Origin: Spirochaetales bacterium
GTDB taxonomy: Bacteria; Spirochaetota; Spirochaetia; UBA9216
Direction of reading: 5' to 3'
DNA: 64,000 nucleotides
Assembly: GCA_016839055.1 (NCBI GenBank)
Contig: JAEKNX010000015.1
Coordinates: 1 to 64,000, forward strand
Below the pieces are notes generated by a model that saw nothing but the letters and a program-made list of their open reading frames with translations, had not been told where the DNA came from and did not search any database. Positions 14,968-23,917 of the stretch are shown piece after piece. A program made the translations under genes and the position numbers. Each line of letters begins with the position of its first letter. Position 1 is the stretch's first letter.

Positions 14968-15711
14968 ATGGATAATTATGACAAACTCGACAAGCTAAAA
15001 CAACAACTCGACTCATACCGGCCGTTGGCTTCTGAGATAGTGAATAACCTGCATGAGGATCTCGTCTTGCGCTGGACATATAACTCCAATGCTATTGAAG
15101 GCAATACCTTAACCCTAAAAGAAACCAAGGTCGCATTGGAAGGAATAACCATCGGCGGCAAAACTATGCGGGAACACTTTGAGGCCATCAATCACCGTGA
15201 AGCCATCTATTTTGTTGAAGAACTCGTGCAGAAGAATGAACCATTAACCGAATGGCAAATTAAATCAATTCATCAATTGATTCTAAAGAATATTGATGAA
15301 CCTAATGCCGGTGTATACCGAAAAACCAACGTAATTATATCCGGTGCCGATCATATTCCCCCTGATGCCCTTCATGTTGAAAATGATATGAATGCTTTTA
15401 TTTCTTGGTATGAAAATGAAGCTGGCACTTTACATCCAGTAGAAAGGGCAGCACGAGTTCACGCTGATTTTGTTAAGATACATCCCTTTGTCGATGGGAA
15501 TGGAAGAACATCGAGACTTCTGATGAACCTGGAATTGATGAAGGACGGGTTCCCCCCTGTGGTCCTGCCGGTTGAAAAACGACTGGAATATTATGAGGCT
15601 CTGGATACTACTCATACAAAAGGTGATTATAGTCAGTTTTTATCTCTTATTGCTGATGTAGTAGAGTCAGGTTTTAAACCTTACTGGCATGCTCTGGGTG
15701 TAAAACCATGA
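14968..15711 (+). CDS. Fic-family AMP transferase
   Basis: A 247-residue class II Fic protein. The catalytic loop HPFVDGNGRTSR is at about 172-183, with the catalytic His and the nucleotide-binding GNGR. The N-terminal inhibitory helix motif SNAIEGN is at about 40-46. Fic proteins transfer AMP or related groups to protein targets. Fic genes are often found just before hsdR in type I systems, as here, with a 4-base overlap. Whether it modifies an R-M or CBASS component is unknown. Confidence 0.93.
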   Translation: MDNYDKLDKLKQQLDSYRPLASEIVNNLHEDLVLRWTYNSNAIEGNTLTLKETKVALEGITIGGKTMREHFEAINHREAIYFVEELVQKNEPLTEWQIKSIHQLILKNIDEPNAGVYRKTNVIISGADHIPPDALHVENDMNAFISWYENEAGTLHPVERAARVHADFVKIHPFVDGNGRTSRLLMNLELMKDGFPPVVLPVEKRLEYYEALDTTHTKGDYSQFLSLIADVVESGFKPYWHALGVKP

Positions 15712-18700
15712 CTTCTTTTTCTTTTGATGAAAAATATCTTTCCCAAAATCCGGCTCTGCATCTTCTGGTTAATCTGGGGTATGAATACATTACACCGGGT
15801 AAAACACTAAATGAAAGACAGGGAAGAACATCCAATGTGCTTCTGGAAGGTGTTTTAAGGAATCAGCTAAAAGAAATCAACCGTATACGCTATAAGGGCA
15901 GTGAGTTTCTTTTTAGTGAAGAGAATATTCAATCGGCTATTCAGAAACTTAAAAACATCAAATATGACGGTCTGCAGCAGACTAATGAAGCGATTTATGA
16001 CCTGCTCACCTTGGGGACTGCAATGGAGCAGGCTATAGAGGGAGACTCAAAAAGTTTTAACTTGAATTATATAGATTGGCGCAACCCACAGCGCAACAAG
16101 TTTCATATTACTCAGGAATATTGTGTTGAACGTTCCAGAAGCTCAGAAACTGCCCGTCCAGATATTGTTCTATTTGTTAATGGTATTCCATTTTGTATTA
16201 TCGAATGCAAGGCTCCAAATGTGGAAGTCCAGCAGGCTGTTTCACAATCTATCAGAAATCAGAATGATGACTATATCCCAAAATTATTCACATATTCACA
16301 GCTGGTACTGGCAATTAATAAGAATAATGCAATGTATGCAACAACAGGGACAGCTGCAAAATTTTGGAGTATATGGAAAGACTCTCAGATTAAAGAAGAC
16401 AGTTTTGAATTTACACAGCTTCAGGAATTTGTAAATAAGCCTCTTGGCGAAAATGATGTTTCCAAAATTACTAACCATATTGGTTCTAATCAAACTTCAA
16501 TAAACGTTGATCGTCTGGTAACTGAACAAGATAAGTCCCTTTATTCTTTATGTCGTCCTGAAAGACTTCTGGAACTGGCATGGAAGTTTACCGTTTTTGA
16601 TGGTGGGATTAAAAAGATTGCACGTTATCAGCAGTACTTTGTTATCAAGGGAGCACTTAACCGTATTCGGGACTTTGACAGCACAGGTTCCCGTAAGGGC
16701 GGTATTGTTTGGCATACGCAAGGTTCAGGGAAATCACTAACCATGGTTATGCTGGCACGTAATCTGGCCTTGGATACGGACATATTGAGTCCGCGCATTG
16801 TACTGGTCACTGACCGTGATGATCTAGACAGGCAGCTTGGAAATACCTTTGCAGCCTGCGGTCTTGAAGCTAATAGAGCTACATCCGGTCGTAATCTACT
16901 TGAGCTGGTTGCTGAGAAACAATCGGGCATCATCACTACACTTATTCATAAATTCGACAAGGCTTATACATTAAAAAAGTATAAGGATGAATCATCCGAT
17001 ATTTTTATTCTTGTGGATGAAAGCCATCGTACCCAGTTCGGCTCCTTTTCTGCCCGCATGCGGCAAATGTTTCCCAATGCCTGTTATCTGGGATTTACAG
17101 GAACACCTCTGCTTAAAAAAGAAAAAAACAATTTCACGAAATTTGGAAAACTTGTTGAACCCCATTATTCTATAACACAGGCTGTCGAAGATGGCGCCGT
17201 AGTTCCTCTCCTTTATGAAGGAAGGCATGTTGAAATGACTCAGAACCAGGAAGCTGTTGATTTATGGTTTGAGAGGCATACACAAGGTCTTTCGAAAGAG
17301 CAGCAGGCCGACCTTAAACGCAAATATGCCAGGGCAGAAATGCTCAATAAAGCTGATAAGGTCATCTATATGAGGGCGTTTGATATCAGTGAACATTACC
17401 GTTCAAATTGGCAGGGAACCGGATTTAAGGCCCAGCTTGTTGCTCCGAATAAGGCTTCTGCCCTTCAGTATAAAAAATATATTGATGAGATCGGTTCAGT
17501 GTCGTCTGAAGTAGTTATCTCTTCACCTGATATGCGTGAAAGTTTTGATGAGACTGATGATGAGCCAACTGATGAGGTTGTGAAATTCTGGCAGAAGATG
17601 ATGAAGCGATACGGTAAAGAAGAAGAGTATACGAAGCAGATTATCAATCAGTTTAAACATGGAGATGATCCAGAAATAATGATAGTAGTGAGTAAGCTCC
17701 TGACCGGTTTTGATGCTCCACGCAACATCGTATTATATTTATGTAAAAATCTGAAAGAACACACCCTGCTCCAGGCAATAGCTCGTGTGAACAGATTGTA
17801 TGAAGGTAAGGATTTTGGTTTTATTGTCGATTATGCCAGCGTACTTGGTGAGTTGGACAAGGCCCTGACAATGTATAGTGCATTCGAAGGCTTTGATGAG
17901 TCAGAAATAGTAGGAACACTCTCTTCAATAAATAGCGTAATTGATAAACTACCGGAACGATATTCCGATCTTTGGGATCTTTTTAAATCTGTCAAGCATT
18001 CGACTGATGAAGAAGAATATGAAATGCTACTGTCAGATGATGAGCTAAGAGATGAGTTTTATATCCGCTTAGCCGATTTTGCTAAAAATCTTGCAATCTC
18101 AATTTCATCAGACAAATTTTTATCTGACACAGAAGACATCACATTGGCCAGGTACAAGGCTGATCTTAGAAGATTTCAAGTTCTGAAGGCTTCAGTCAAG
18201 CTTCGGTATGCCGAAGCAATTGATTACAGAGATTACGAGCCTAAAATTAAAAAGCTGTTAGATACACACATTCAGGCTGATGAAGTTATTCAGCTGAATA
18301 AACCTGTAAATATATTTGATGACCAGACATTCAGTGAAGTAAAAGAGGAGCATGGAGTATATGGTGTTAAGAAGAGTACCGCCTCCAAAGCTGATACCAT
18401 TGCTCACGCAACTAAAAAAGCTATCACAGAGAGAATGGATGAAGATCCCGCTTTTTATGAAAGTTTCTCAAAGCTGGTCCAGCAGGCTATAGAAGATTTT
18501 AGGGCTAAAAGAATCTCTGATTTGGAATACCTTAATAAAGTAGTAGAAATCAGGAATAAAGTCGTATACAAGGAACATGATAACGTTCCGGATATCCTGT
18601 CAGGGAATGAAGATTCAATAGCATATTATGGAGTTTTAAAACCGTTTCTTGAAACGCATGACTTGGATGGAGTCGATCTTGAAGTCATTGCCGCAGACGC

Positions 18701-18908
18701 CGCAATTGCTATCAATAAAATTCTTGAAGAACATAAAAAGGTTCACTTCTGGTATGATGAAGATGCTCAAAAACAGGTAGTAAACGAGATTGACGATTAT
18801 TTTTATGATGAACTGAAAACAGAGAAAGGTATTGAACTTTCACTGGAGCAAATGGATTCAATCATTGAGAAGGTTCTACAGGTGGCAAAACATCGGAGTT
18901 ACAAATAA
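15708..18908 (+). CDS. hsdR: Type I restriction endonuclease / translocase subunit
   Basis: A 1066-residue HsdR. The N-terminal PD-(D/E)xK nuclease has RPDIVLFVNGIPFCIIECK (ECK at about 166-168). The SF2 motor has Walker A QGSGKSLTM (about 339-346), motif II DESHR (about 438), GFTGTPL, and motif VI QAIARVNRLYEGK. A long C-terminal helical region follows. It cuts DNA after ATP-driven translocation when assembled with HsdM and HsdS. It is separated from hsdS by the CBASS genes and fic, but overlaps fic by 4 bases and the protease by 1. Confidence 0.97.
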   Translation: MTSFSFDEKYLSQNPALHLLVNLGYEYITPGKTLNERQGRTSNVLLEGVLRNQLKEINRIRYKGSEFLFSEENIQSAIQKLKNIKYDGLQQTNEAIYDLLTLGTAMEQAIEGDSKSFNLNYIDWRNPQRNKFHITQEYCVERSRSSETARPDIVLFVNGIPFCIIECKAPNVEVQQAVSQSIRNQNDDYIPKLFTYSQLVLAINKNNAMYATTGTAAKFWSIWKDSQIKEDSFEFTQLQEFVNKPLGENDVSKITNHIGSNQTSINVDRLVTEQDKSLYSLCRPERLLELAWKFTVFDGGIKKIARYQQYFVIKGALNRIRDFDSTGSRKGGIVWHTQGSGKSLTMVMLARNLALDTDILSPRIVLVTDRDDLDRQLGNTFAACGLEANRATSGRNLLELVAEKQSGIITTLIHKFDKAYTLKKYKDESSDIFILVDESHRTQFGSFSARMRQMFPNACYLGFTGTPLLKKEKNNFTKFGKLVEPHYSITQAVEDGAVVPLLYEGRHVEMTQNQEAVDLWFERHTQGLSKEQQADLKRKYARAEMLNKADKVIYMRAFDISEHYRSNWQGTGFKAQLVAPNKASALQYKKYIDEIGSVSSEVVISSPDMRESFDETDDEPTDEVVKFWQKMMKRYGKEEEYTKQIINQFKHGDDPEIMIVVSKLLTGFDAPRNIVLYLCKNLKEHTLLQAIARVNRLYEGKDFGFIVDYASVLGELDKALTMYSAFEGFDESEIVGTLSSINSVIDKLPERYSDLWDLFKSVKHSTDEEEYEMLLSDDELRDEFYIRLADFAKNLAISISSDKFLSDTEDITLARYKADLRRFQVLKASVKLRYAEAIDYRDYEPKIKKLLDTHIQADEVIQLNKPVNIFDDQTFSEVKEEHGVYGVKKSTASKADTIAHATKKAITERMDEDPAFYESFSKLVQQAIEDFRAKRISDLEYLNKVVEIRNKVVYKEHDNVPDILSGNEDSIAYYGVLKPFLETHDLDGVDLEVIAADAAIAINKILEEHKKVHFWYDEDAQKQVVNEIDDYFYDELKTEKGIELSLEQMDSIIEKVLQVAKHRSYK

Positions 18909-19630
18909 TGGTGGCTCTTCAAAATGAAAAGAGGTCAGTAATCTATGGCCGAAAGACAATAGATTACAGTCTTTTTTATTCAAAGAGAAAGACAATGGAA
19001 ATCGCTGTTCATCCCGATAGCACTGTTATTGTAAAAGCACCAATGGACTCTGATATTCTACTTATTGAAAAGAAGATAAATAAGAGAGCACGATGGATTC
19101 TCAAGCAAATAAATTATTATAAGCAGTTTACTCCGAAGACACCTGTGCGATGTTATATAAATGGAGAAACCCATCTATACCTTGGCAGACAATATCGCTT
19201 AAAAATCGCACAAGGAAATGAAAATAGTGTCAAATTGACTAAAGGTTTTTTTCAGATTACCTGTCGTGAAGAACCCACTCCTGAAATTACAAAAATGCTA
19301 CTCCAAAAATGGTATTTAGAGAAAGCTCATATCAAAATCAACGAAAGTATGGACCGCTGTTGGTCTAAATTTTATAATTTTCCATATTCCAAACCGGTAA
19401 TTTCAATCAAACGAATGCAGAAAAGATGGGGTAGCCTGTCTGGAAAAGGCACAGTGACCCTCAACACTGATCTCGTTAAAGCTCCAAAGGAATGCATAGA
19501 TTATGTTGTCACCCATGAGCTATGCCATCTCAAATATCACGATCATAGTAACGAGTTTTATAAACTTCTTGACTCAGTGACTCCGGGATGGGAAAAAATA
19601 AAACACAAGCTCGAATTGAGAATGGTGTAA
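18908..19630 (+). CDS. YgjP-type (DUF45) zinc metallopeptidase
   Basis: A 240-residue protein of the YgjP/M48-like family, with the zinc motif THELCHLKYHDHSNEFY (HExxH at about 203-207). Upstream segments typical of the family include RRAKRWGS-type KRMQKRWGSLSGKG and TLNTDLVKAP. Genes of this family often follow hsdR; their role in restriction is not established. It starts on the last base of hsdR and ends the operon. Confidence 0.92.
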   Translation: MVALQNEKRSVIYGRKTIDYSLFYSKRKTMEIAVHPDSTVIVKAPMDSDILLIEKKINKRARWILKQINYYKQFTPKTPVRCYINGETHLYLGRQYRLKIAQGNENSVKLTKGFFQITCREEPTPEITKMLLQKWYLEKAHIKINESMDRCWSKFYNFPYSKPVISIKRMQKRWGSLSGKGTVTLNTDLVKAPKECIDYVVTHELCHLKYHDHSNEFYKLLDSVTPGWEKIKHKLELRMV

Positions 19631-19653
19631 AAAATAAATGGAAAAGACCCTTG

Positions 19654-19681
19654 TTCAAAAGTTCATCCGTGAACTTTTGAA
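19654..19681. repeat. 12-bp perfect hairpin after the defence operon
   Basis: TTCAAAAGTTCA-TCCG-TGAACTTTTGAA lies 24 bases after the last operon gene. It could end transcription, although no clear T-run follows. Confidence 0.5.
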
Positions 19682-19738
19682 AATATTACAAGAGTCGCCG
19701 GTTACTAAATATAACAAGCAAATATGCGGGTCCGGCCA

Positions 19739-19787
19739 TTTGCCCTTCACCAAAACTGGCTGTTGGCCAGTTTTGGTGAAGGGCAAA
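19739..19787. repeat. 22-bp perfect inverted repeat
   Basis: The arm at 19739-19760 (TTTGCCCTTCACCAAAACTG..) is exactly complementary to 19766-19787 around the 5-base loop TGTTG. It lies 23 bases before the ATG of the frameshifted nitroreductase gene, on whose mRNA it would form a very stable hairpin, or it may be a terminator or mobile-element end. Confidence 0.75.
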
Positions 19788-19810
19788 CCGTTTAACGGGG
19801 AGAAATAATA

Positions 19811-20405
19811 ATGGAACATATAAAACTACCTGAACCTCAAAAAGAACTCGAGTTTCCTTTAATGAAGGCATTAGAAATAAGACGAACAACAAGGAAATGG
19901 ACCATTACTCCCTGTCTCAAAGCAGGAAATATCAAATCTATTGTGGGCGGCCTGCGGCATCACGAAAATTAAATACGGAAAGGTTAAAAGTAAAAGAACA
20001 GCTCCCTCGGCATGTAATTCACAGGAAATCAGAGTCTACATTCTATTGAAAAATGGAGTATTTTTATATAACGAAGAAAATCATGAATTAATGGAAATTA
20101 TCCCGGATGATATTAGAGAAAATATCGGTACTCAAAAAATGATGAAGTCAGCCCCTTTGGGTCTCGTTTTTGTTGCAGATTTATCGAGAATGAGAAGCCC
20201 TCTTTTAAAAAAGAAAGAGGCGCAGCAGTTTTGTGCCTGGGTTGATACTGGATTTATCAGTCAAAACGTCTACCTGTTTTGTGCTGCCTCAAACCTGGGG
20301 ACGGCTGTTTTATCATTAGTTGATAGAGAGAAACTGCATAAGCTGATGGAATTGGAAGAATATGAGAAGATTGTGTTAACACAGGTTGTAGGACATTTAT
20401 TATGA
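19811..20405 (+). pseudogene. SagB-type nitroreductase gene with a frameshift
   Basis: ATG at 19811 follows GGGGAG and gives LEFPLMKALEIRRTTRKWT, the N-terminus of SagB/nitroreductase-fold FMN enzymes. About codon 32 (near 19905) the frame changes. The rest, LPVSKQEISNLLWAACGIT...RTAPSACNSQEIRVYIL...QNVYLFCAASNLGTAVLS, lies in another frame to 20405. The pieces together are about the right length (198 residues). This is a recent single-base change or a sequencing error. The unbroken part begins at 19941 (TTG). Confidence 0.75.
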
Positions 20406-20466
20406 TGGGTTAAACAGTATAAATGCGTTTGCATATCAGTAACCTGTTCCATTATAATTGGCACAG

Positions 20467-22398
20467 ATGCAAGAAACAATAAAAAAGCCGCCGGGCATTA
20501 TTGCCATAATATCCGAGATTCTATCTCAAAACCTCAACACTCTCTTGAGTGAACCCGTGAGGGTGAAGGTTGAAAACCTGAGCTTTGATGTCTTTCAGTC
20601 TGAAGCCGATAAGATAAAGGCCGGCAGGTTTATGTACGTTTATACTGAAAGTGATCGCGCGGTTATGAACCTTCTGCTGCCTGAGGCCGCCCAGAAAATA
20701 TTTTTCAGTAAATTCCCCGATTTTAAAGGCAAGGGGAAGGATGATGCGGCCTTAACGGAGCTGCTTAACCGTATTTCCGGAAATCTGCCGTATCTTTGTG
20801 CTGTAAAAGAAAAAGGGGCACAGAGCAATGTTTTTACTTTGCAAAAAGCCTATACCATCGACTTAAAAGACCAACTGCTGTGGGATGCCTCGGAGTGCAA
20901 TGTTTACAGGTGTTCTGTCTTTGGTGTTGTTTTTTACCTTTCTCTCAATATTGAGTTGCAAAAAGCTATCGAGCTGTTTCTGAAAACTGATCCGGGTTAT
21001 AATAAGGCGTTAAAAACCATGATCTCGTCTGAAAAAGTACTGAAAGACGGGCTAACGGCCGTGAATAATTCAGATATTATAGTTAACGTAAAAAATCCCC
21101 TCGAATTTATAATAGGCAGTTGTTTTCTTCCACGGGAAGCCTACATAGGGAAAAAAGACACATCCGTAGTTTTCAAGGAAATAATCGCAGCCCCAAAACC
21201 GGCCTCCTATATAAATGACGGGATGATATGGTATCGTTTCTGGATTGAATCCGCCGGAGTAGAGTATTCAATTTTCTACAGTGTCGATGTAAAGGGTCAA
21301 CAGAAGAAATATTTTCAGTTTTTTAAGCAGCTGTTTACGGAGATGGTAAAACATACGTCTGTATTTTTACGCGGACAGTTGGGCTTTGAACGGGCAGGGG
21401 GCAAAATAGTTTCACCTCCGCCGGCTGAGGATCTTGAAGATGTTATTATTTTAAATGCCAACATCAGCTGGGAAGGCAATCGAGTCGTGACGGGTATTTT
21501 TATTCCGAGGCGATTGTTCTCCGGCTATCTATCTGCGTTTTTGGCGCCTTGGGAAGTTGAAGTCTTGAAAAAGAATAAATTTTCCGCTCTGCTGTTTATT
21601 CTTTCAATTAACTCGACAATATTCGGGAAAAATATTGAGACTTTTTACCGGCAGACTGGATTGGGCCGTGCCGATGGGAAGATTCCGCCAATTGGCGTCT
21701 CGAAGATATTGGCTATTCTCGATACCTCTCACGCAAGCAGGCTTGTACAGAATTATTTTCTATCAAGCGGCGGGTCACTTCTTGAGTTTCAGTCCCTTTT
21801 TCTGTACCAGTATAATACCTCCATCGATGAGGGCGCAAAGGTTGGGCGGGATGCATTATTCAATAAGGAAGAATACAAAAAATTTATTCCAAAGGCGCTC
21901 CACGCTGATTGGGATCTCTGTTCCACCACATCTGCTACCTATGAAGAACTTTTGGCCCTGAATGAAAAAGCGCTGAGGGGAATTTATACTGCAATACAGG
22001 ATGATAAACTGCTTATGCCTTATAAAGTATCTTACGTGCTGTATAATGAATTTCAAAAGCCGCTAGATGCAAGGTTTAAGGCCGAGATTAGCAGACTAAT
22101 TGAGGAAGACCCCTGGCCGGCTTTAATTGATATTATTCCCAAAAAATCTGGGCAGCAGGTTATTTCTGCGACCCCAAACTCAAAACTCGGAATGGCCCTG
22201 GTTCCAGGAAGGCCGGAGGTGAGAGAGCTTGCTCATTTTATGAGTAAGACGAAACGGCAGGAGCTTGAAGAAGAAGTCCGCATAAATACTAAAAAATACG
22301 ATAAGGGCAGTCTTCCTGCCGAGAAAGTTTTTAAGGCGATGGAAGAACTTCTTGAAATACTAGACAAACTCGCAAACCCTGATGATGAAATGGTTTAG
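20467..22398 (+). CDS. Large uncharacterised protein
   Basis: A 643-residue soluble protein with no signal peptide or clear membrane segments. The N-terminal segment (LSQNLNTLLSEPVRVKVENLSFDVFQ) and repeated small beta/alpha patterns recall CheC/CheX/FliY-like modules. IPPIGVSKILAILDTSHASRLV faintly recalls FliG. The resemblances are weak and I do not assign a function. The C-terminal 60 residues are a charged helix. ATG 20467 is preferred over TTG 20458; neither has a good ribosome-binding site. It stands alone on its strand. Confidence 0.7.
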   Translation: MQETIKKPPGIIAIISEILSQNLNTLLSEPVRVKVENLSFDVFQSEADKIKAGRFMYVYTESDRAVMNLLLPEAAQKIFFSKFPDFKGKGKDDAALTELLNRISGNLPYLCAVKEKGAQSNVFTLQKAYTIDLKDQLLWDASECNVYRCSVFGVVFYLSLNIELQKAIELFLKTDPGYNKALKTMISSEKVLKDGLTAVNNSDIIVNVKNPLEFIIGSCFLPREAYIGKKDTSVVFKEIIAAPKPASYINDGMIWYRFWIESAGVEYSIFYSVDVKGQQKKYFQFFKQLFTEMVKHTSVFLRGQLGFERAGGKIVSPPPAEDLEDVIILNANISWEGNRVVTGIFIPRRLFSGYLSAFLAPWEVEVLKKNKFSALLFILSINSTIFGKNIETFYRQTGLGRADGKIPPIGVSKILAILDTSHASRLVQNYFLSSGGSLLEFQSLFLYQYNTSIDEGAKVGRDALFNKEEYKKFIPKALHADWDLCSTTSATYEELLALNEKALRGIYTAIQDDKLLMPYKVSYVLYNEFQKPLDARFKAEISRLIEEDPWPALIDIIPKKSGQQVISATPNSKLGMALVPGRPEVRELAHFMSKTKRQELEEEVRINTKKYDKGSLPAEKVFKAMEELLEILDKLANPDDEMV

Positions 22399-22531
22399 TG
22401 AGACTTCAAATGCCTTTTGGTGTGCTTATATGTGGAATGGCCCTGAGGGGAGGACAGCCTTGAATGAAAACTTCACCATCAAGCTCTACCATTTCAGAAA
22501 GGACTTCTCTGAAAGATGAAATGACAAAACA

Positions 22532-22560
22532 AGGGAAGCACCACAGAAGGATGCTTCCCT
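22532..22560 (-). terminator. Possible terminator after the MFS operon
   Basis: AGGGAAGCA and TGCTTCCCT pair over 9 bp with an 11-base loop. Read on the minus strand, the stem is followed by TTGTTTTG, about 100 bases after the MFS gene stop. No other feature is visible in 22399-22657. Confidence 0.4.
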
Positions 22561-22657
22561 AAAATGAGAATAACAAAAAGAATCCAAGATCAGTAATGGC
22601 TTATATAGATAAACTTGGCTTAGATGTATTGATAGAATTTAAATACAACAATAATAC

Positions 22658-23917
22658 CTATCCTACTGCTGATACTTCAGCAGAAATCTCCGGAGACCAC
22701 CAATTCAGCTTTTGTGCGACTATAATTGCACCTATGCTGCAAGGAATGATTGAAAAGAAGGGGAGAGGCAGAGTCCATCCTGGAATTTTTGAGGTGAGGC
22801 CTATAAGAAGGCCGGCAACTCCTGCTTGTGCAATATTAGAAATTGAAGCAAGCCCGGAATAAACGAATCCGCTCATTTCCGGATCAGCAACTTCCATCGA
22901 AAGTCTACCGCCGGGTACAAAGGAAGCCCCCATACAGAATCCGAAGAATCCCATAATAGCCCATATGAGCCATTCGCTCATCCCCGGTTTTACAAAGAAG
23001 AATGTCCCAATTGAAAGCCAGAATAGCACCAGGATCGGAACGACAAGTTTTTTCGCACCGATTTTGTCAGAGATTTTCCCAAAAACAAGAACGCCGGCCA
23101 TACTTGCTAAAAACGCAGCGGCAGCTTTTACGGAAATTTCCGCAGTTGTGAACCCGCCTACTTTTATAAAAAGAGTGAAGATAAATGCATAGATTCCGGG
23201 TCCTGCATTGAACAGCAGCACAAATATGATTGTGTACCATATCTGTTTATCCTTAAATAATCTGGAAATTGCTTCTTTGTCCTTCTTCCAGCTTCTCTTT
23301 TCATTGGAATTGAACTTCGGTTCTTTAATAAACAAGGCACTTACACCCTGTAGTACAGCAAATGCCCCAACAATGTAGAGTGCATATTTCCAGCTTATTG
23401 CAGCTGCTATACCCGCAATAACAATGGTTGCAATCACCGAGCCAAAATTTCTTGACGCCCATGCAGTTCCATTCATCATTCCAAGCTTGTTCGCAGGGGT
23501 AACATCAATTGATAAAGCATCGAGTGTGCCGTCAACAAGAGCCCAACCCCAGGAAAGTACGAGCATCGTTCCTACCCATAAGGTGCCATAATCCCATAGG
23601 TTTGCAAGGAGTATGAAAAACGGGATATAAATAAACGTACCAATTAAAATATATGGAACTCTTCGAAGTTTTCCAATCGGTACTCTGTCAGAGAGCAGTC
23701 CTGTAAACATTTTTAGATAATTTGGAAGAATTACGAGAAAGTTAACAAGGGCAATTCTTGAAACACTTAAAAGAAATACCTCGTTCATCATGTATGACTG
23801 ATAAACATTCATTGAAGTTTGATAAATTCCCTGGAAGGCATAAAATAATGCTACTACAAAGAAGAAACTCATCTTGAAATTTGCCTGTTTTATTTCCTGA
23901 ATTTTTGTTGATGTCAC
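22658..23917 (-). CDS. Major facilitator superfamily transporter
   Basis: A 419-residue, roughly 12-helix MFS permease. It has the cytoplasmic loop motif GLLSDRVPIGKLRRVPYI (motif A region) between helices 2 and 3 and its repeat FGKISDKIGAKK in the second half. The substrate is unknown. It is the last gene of a gntR-TPR-MFS operon. Its GTG start overlaps the TPR gene stop (TAGTG) behind GGAG, indicating coupled translation. Confidence 0.9.
   Translation of the reverse strand: MTSTKIQEIKQANFKMSFFFVVALFYAFQGIYQTSMNVYQSYMMNEVFLLSVSRIALVNFLVILPNYLKMFTGLLSDRVPIGKLRRVPYILIGTFIYIPFFILLANLWDYGTLWVGTMLVLSWGWALVDGTLDALSIDVTPANKLGMMNGTAWASRNFGSVIATIVIAGIAAAISWKYALYIVGAFAVLQGVSALFIKEPKFNSNEKRSWKKDKEAISRLFKDKQIWYTIIFVLLFNAGPGIYAFIFTLFIKVGGFTTAEISVKAAAAFLASMAGVLVFGKISDKIGAKKLVVPILVLFWLSIGTFFFVKPGMSEWLIWAIMGFFGFCMGASFVPGGRLSMEVADPEMSGFVYSGLASISNIAQAGVAGLLIGLTSKIPGWTLPLPFFSIIPCSIGAIIVAQKLNWWSPEISAEVSAVG

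Noticed and set aside
22596-22862. Plus-strand ORF of 88 codons
   Set aside because: It is antisense to the end of the MFS transporter and not protein-like beyond that.
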